Source of the DNA: DATNBT01 sp964579765
GTDB taxonomy: Bacteria > Acidobacteriota > Vicinamibacteria > Vicinamibacterales > CAVVIG01
Direction: 5' to 3'
Assembly: GCA_964579765.1 (NCBI GenBank)
Contig: CAZOIK010000376.1
Coordinates: 1-14,504 of the forward strand
DNA: 14,504 nucleotides
The notes beneath the pieces were generated by a model. The model ran no database searches, had not been told where the DNA came from, and saw only the letters and a program-made list of their open reading frames with translations. Both the position numbers and the translations under genes were made by a program. Shown here piece after piece: positions 13,538 through 14,504 of the stretch. Within the stretch, counting starts at the first letter, position 1. The number at the start of each line of letters is the position of its first letter.

Positions 13538-14504
13538 CATATCAGCTTTACATCGACGGCGAATACGTGACCGCCCGATCGACGGCCACGATCGACGTCA
13601 TCGATCCCTCGACGACCGACGTCATCGCCAGAACGCCCGACGCCGGCGCCGCGGACGTGGACGCCGCCGTGCAGGCCGCCCGCCGCGCGTTCGACGACGG
13701 CCCGTGGAAGGACACGACGGCGCAGGATCGCGGCCGCGTCCTCTTCAAACTTGCCGAGATTGTTCGCGATCGCGCCGAGGAGCTCGCCGAGCTCGAGACG
13801 CGCAACAGCGGCAAGCCGATCGTCGAGTCAGAGTTCGACTTGCAGGACGTCGCCACCTGCTTCGAGTACTACGGCGGCCTCGCGACGAAGATTCACGGCG
13901 ACGTGCTGCCGGTGCCCGACAACGCGATCAGCCTCGCGCTGCGCGAGCCGATCGGCGTCGCCGGCCAGATCGTGCCGTGGAACTATCCCCTGCTGATGGC
14001 GACGTGGAAGCTGGCGCCCGCCCTCTGCGCGGGATGCACCGTCGTGCTGAAGCCGGCGGAACAGACGCCGCTCTCGATGCTCGAGCTCGCGTCGAGCTTC
14101 GCGGACGCCGGGCTGCCGCCCGGCGTCGTTAACATCGTCACCGGCCTGGGCGAGACGGCGGGCGCCGCGATCGTCGAGCATCCGAACGTGGACAAGATCG
14201 CCTTCACCGGCAGCCCCGAGGTCGGCCGCATCATCATGCGCGGCGCGGCCGGCACGCTCAAGAAGATCTCGCTCGAGCTCGGCGGCAAGTCGCCGAACAT
14301 CTTCTTCGCCGACTCCGACTTCGAGGCCGCCGTGGACGGCGCGCTGTTCGGCGTCTTCATCAACCAGGGCGAGGTCTGCTCCGCCGGCAGCCGCATCTTG
14401 GTCCAGCGCCCGATCTACTCGAAGTTCGTCGAGGCGATGGCCGAAAAGGCGAAGGCGATCAAGCTCGGCCCCGGCATGGACCGCGAGACGAAGATGGGAC
14501 CGCT
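13531..14504 (+). CDS. NAD(P)-dependent aldehyde dehydrogenase, 5' part
   Basis: The gene runs off the window's right edge with no stop; 324 of an expected ~480-500 residues are visible. It oxidises an aldehyde to the acid with NAD(P)+ in the cytoplasm. Family landmarks: PWNYP (149-153), coenzyme-binding Lys174 in VLKPAE, FTGS (225-228), the general base Glu249 in LELGGKSP, and the nucleophile Cys283 in GEVCSAGSR. All are intact. The overall style (LYIDGEYV, GPWKDTTAQDRGRVLFKLAE, EYYGGLATKIHGDVLPVP) is close to betaine-aldehyde, 4-aminobutyraldehyde and similar dehydrogenases, but the substrate cannot be set from this. The ATG follows a good promoter with a leader of only about 8 bases and no clear Shine-Dalgarno. 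Confidence 0.95.
   Translation, partial: MKTYQLYIDGEYVTARSTATIDVIDPSTTDVIARTPDAGAADVDAAVQAARRAFDDGPWKDTTAQDRGRVLFKLAEIVRDRAEELAELETRNSGKPIVESEFDLQDVATCFEYYGGLATKIHGDVLPVPDNAISLALREPIGVAGQIVPWNYPLLMATWKLAPALCAGCTVVLKPAEQTPLSMLELASSFADAGLPPGVVNIVTGLGETAGAAIVEHPNVDKIAFTGSPEVGRIIMRGAAGTLKKISLELGGKSPNIFFADSDFEAAVDGALFGVFINQGEVCSAGSRILVQRPIYSKFVEAMAEKAKAIKLGPGMDRETKMGP

Noticed and set aside
1..14504. CRISPR arrays, tRNA or rRNA genes, insertion sequences, attachment sites
   Set aside because: I saw no regularly spaced direct repeats, no tRNA-like cloverleaf with a CCA end or GTTCGAATC-type arm, and no transposase or integrase motifs. I could not run a systematic search.

Overview
The window is high-GC bacterial chromosomal DNA with tightly packed genes on both strands. 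I see no integrase, transposase, tRNA, rRNA or CRISPR array. The gene styles (a large secreted M14 metallopeptidase with a long C-terminal extension, several small proteins without familiar names, a short-form QueF) suggest Acidobacteriota, possibly Vicinamibacteria. This is an impression from protein families, not a measured placement.

Layout. Bases 1-2337 (+): the 3' end of a peptide-type ABC transporter solute-binding protein, overlapping by one base a membrane sensor histidine kinase, then an 80-residue unknown protein. Bases 2405-2704 (-): an HU-family DNA-binding protein. It diverges from queF (7-cyano-7-deazaguanine reductase), which is followed closely by a small Smr-domain protein and a likely 57-residue protein (2845-3733, +). 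Bases 3773-6292 (+): a secreted M14 zinc carboxypeptidase-like protein whose GTG start lies inside a perfect 26-bp palindrome just downstream of an extended -10 element.

Bases 6413-11895 (+): the most interesting part, a two-gene unit with an ATGA overlap. It encodes a SNF2/RapA-like DEAH helicase and a 1063-residue Eco57I/PglX-like adenine-N6 DNA methyltransferase. They resemble the helicase-methylase half of DISARM class 1, or BREX-like modification systems. No nuclease, PLD protein, DrmA/B-like protein or PglZ-like protein is encoded beside them. The first 368 residues of the methyltransferase contain no lysine, so the region where type IIG enzymes carry a PD-(D/E)XK nuclease cannot hold a canonical one. 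This is a candidate nuclease-less anti-phage or epigenetic module.

Bases 11922-13487 (-): a 75-residue unknown protein read just after a two-domain rhodanese (thiosulfate sulfurtransferase), and a 147-residue unknown protein. Bases 13531-14504 (+): the 5' part of an NAD(P)-dependent aldehyde dehydrogenase, open at the window edge. The 147-residue gene and the aldehyde dehydrogenase diverge from a compact promoter whose palindromic -10 (ACTATAGT) can serve both strands.

Most genes outside the helicase-methylase pair look like ordinary housekeeping or metabolic functions. Two predicted transcripts (M14 peptidase, aldehyde dehydrogenase) appear leaderless or nearly so.
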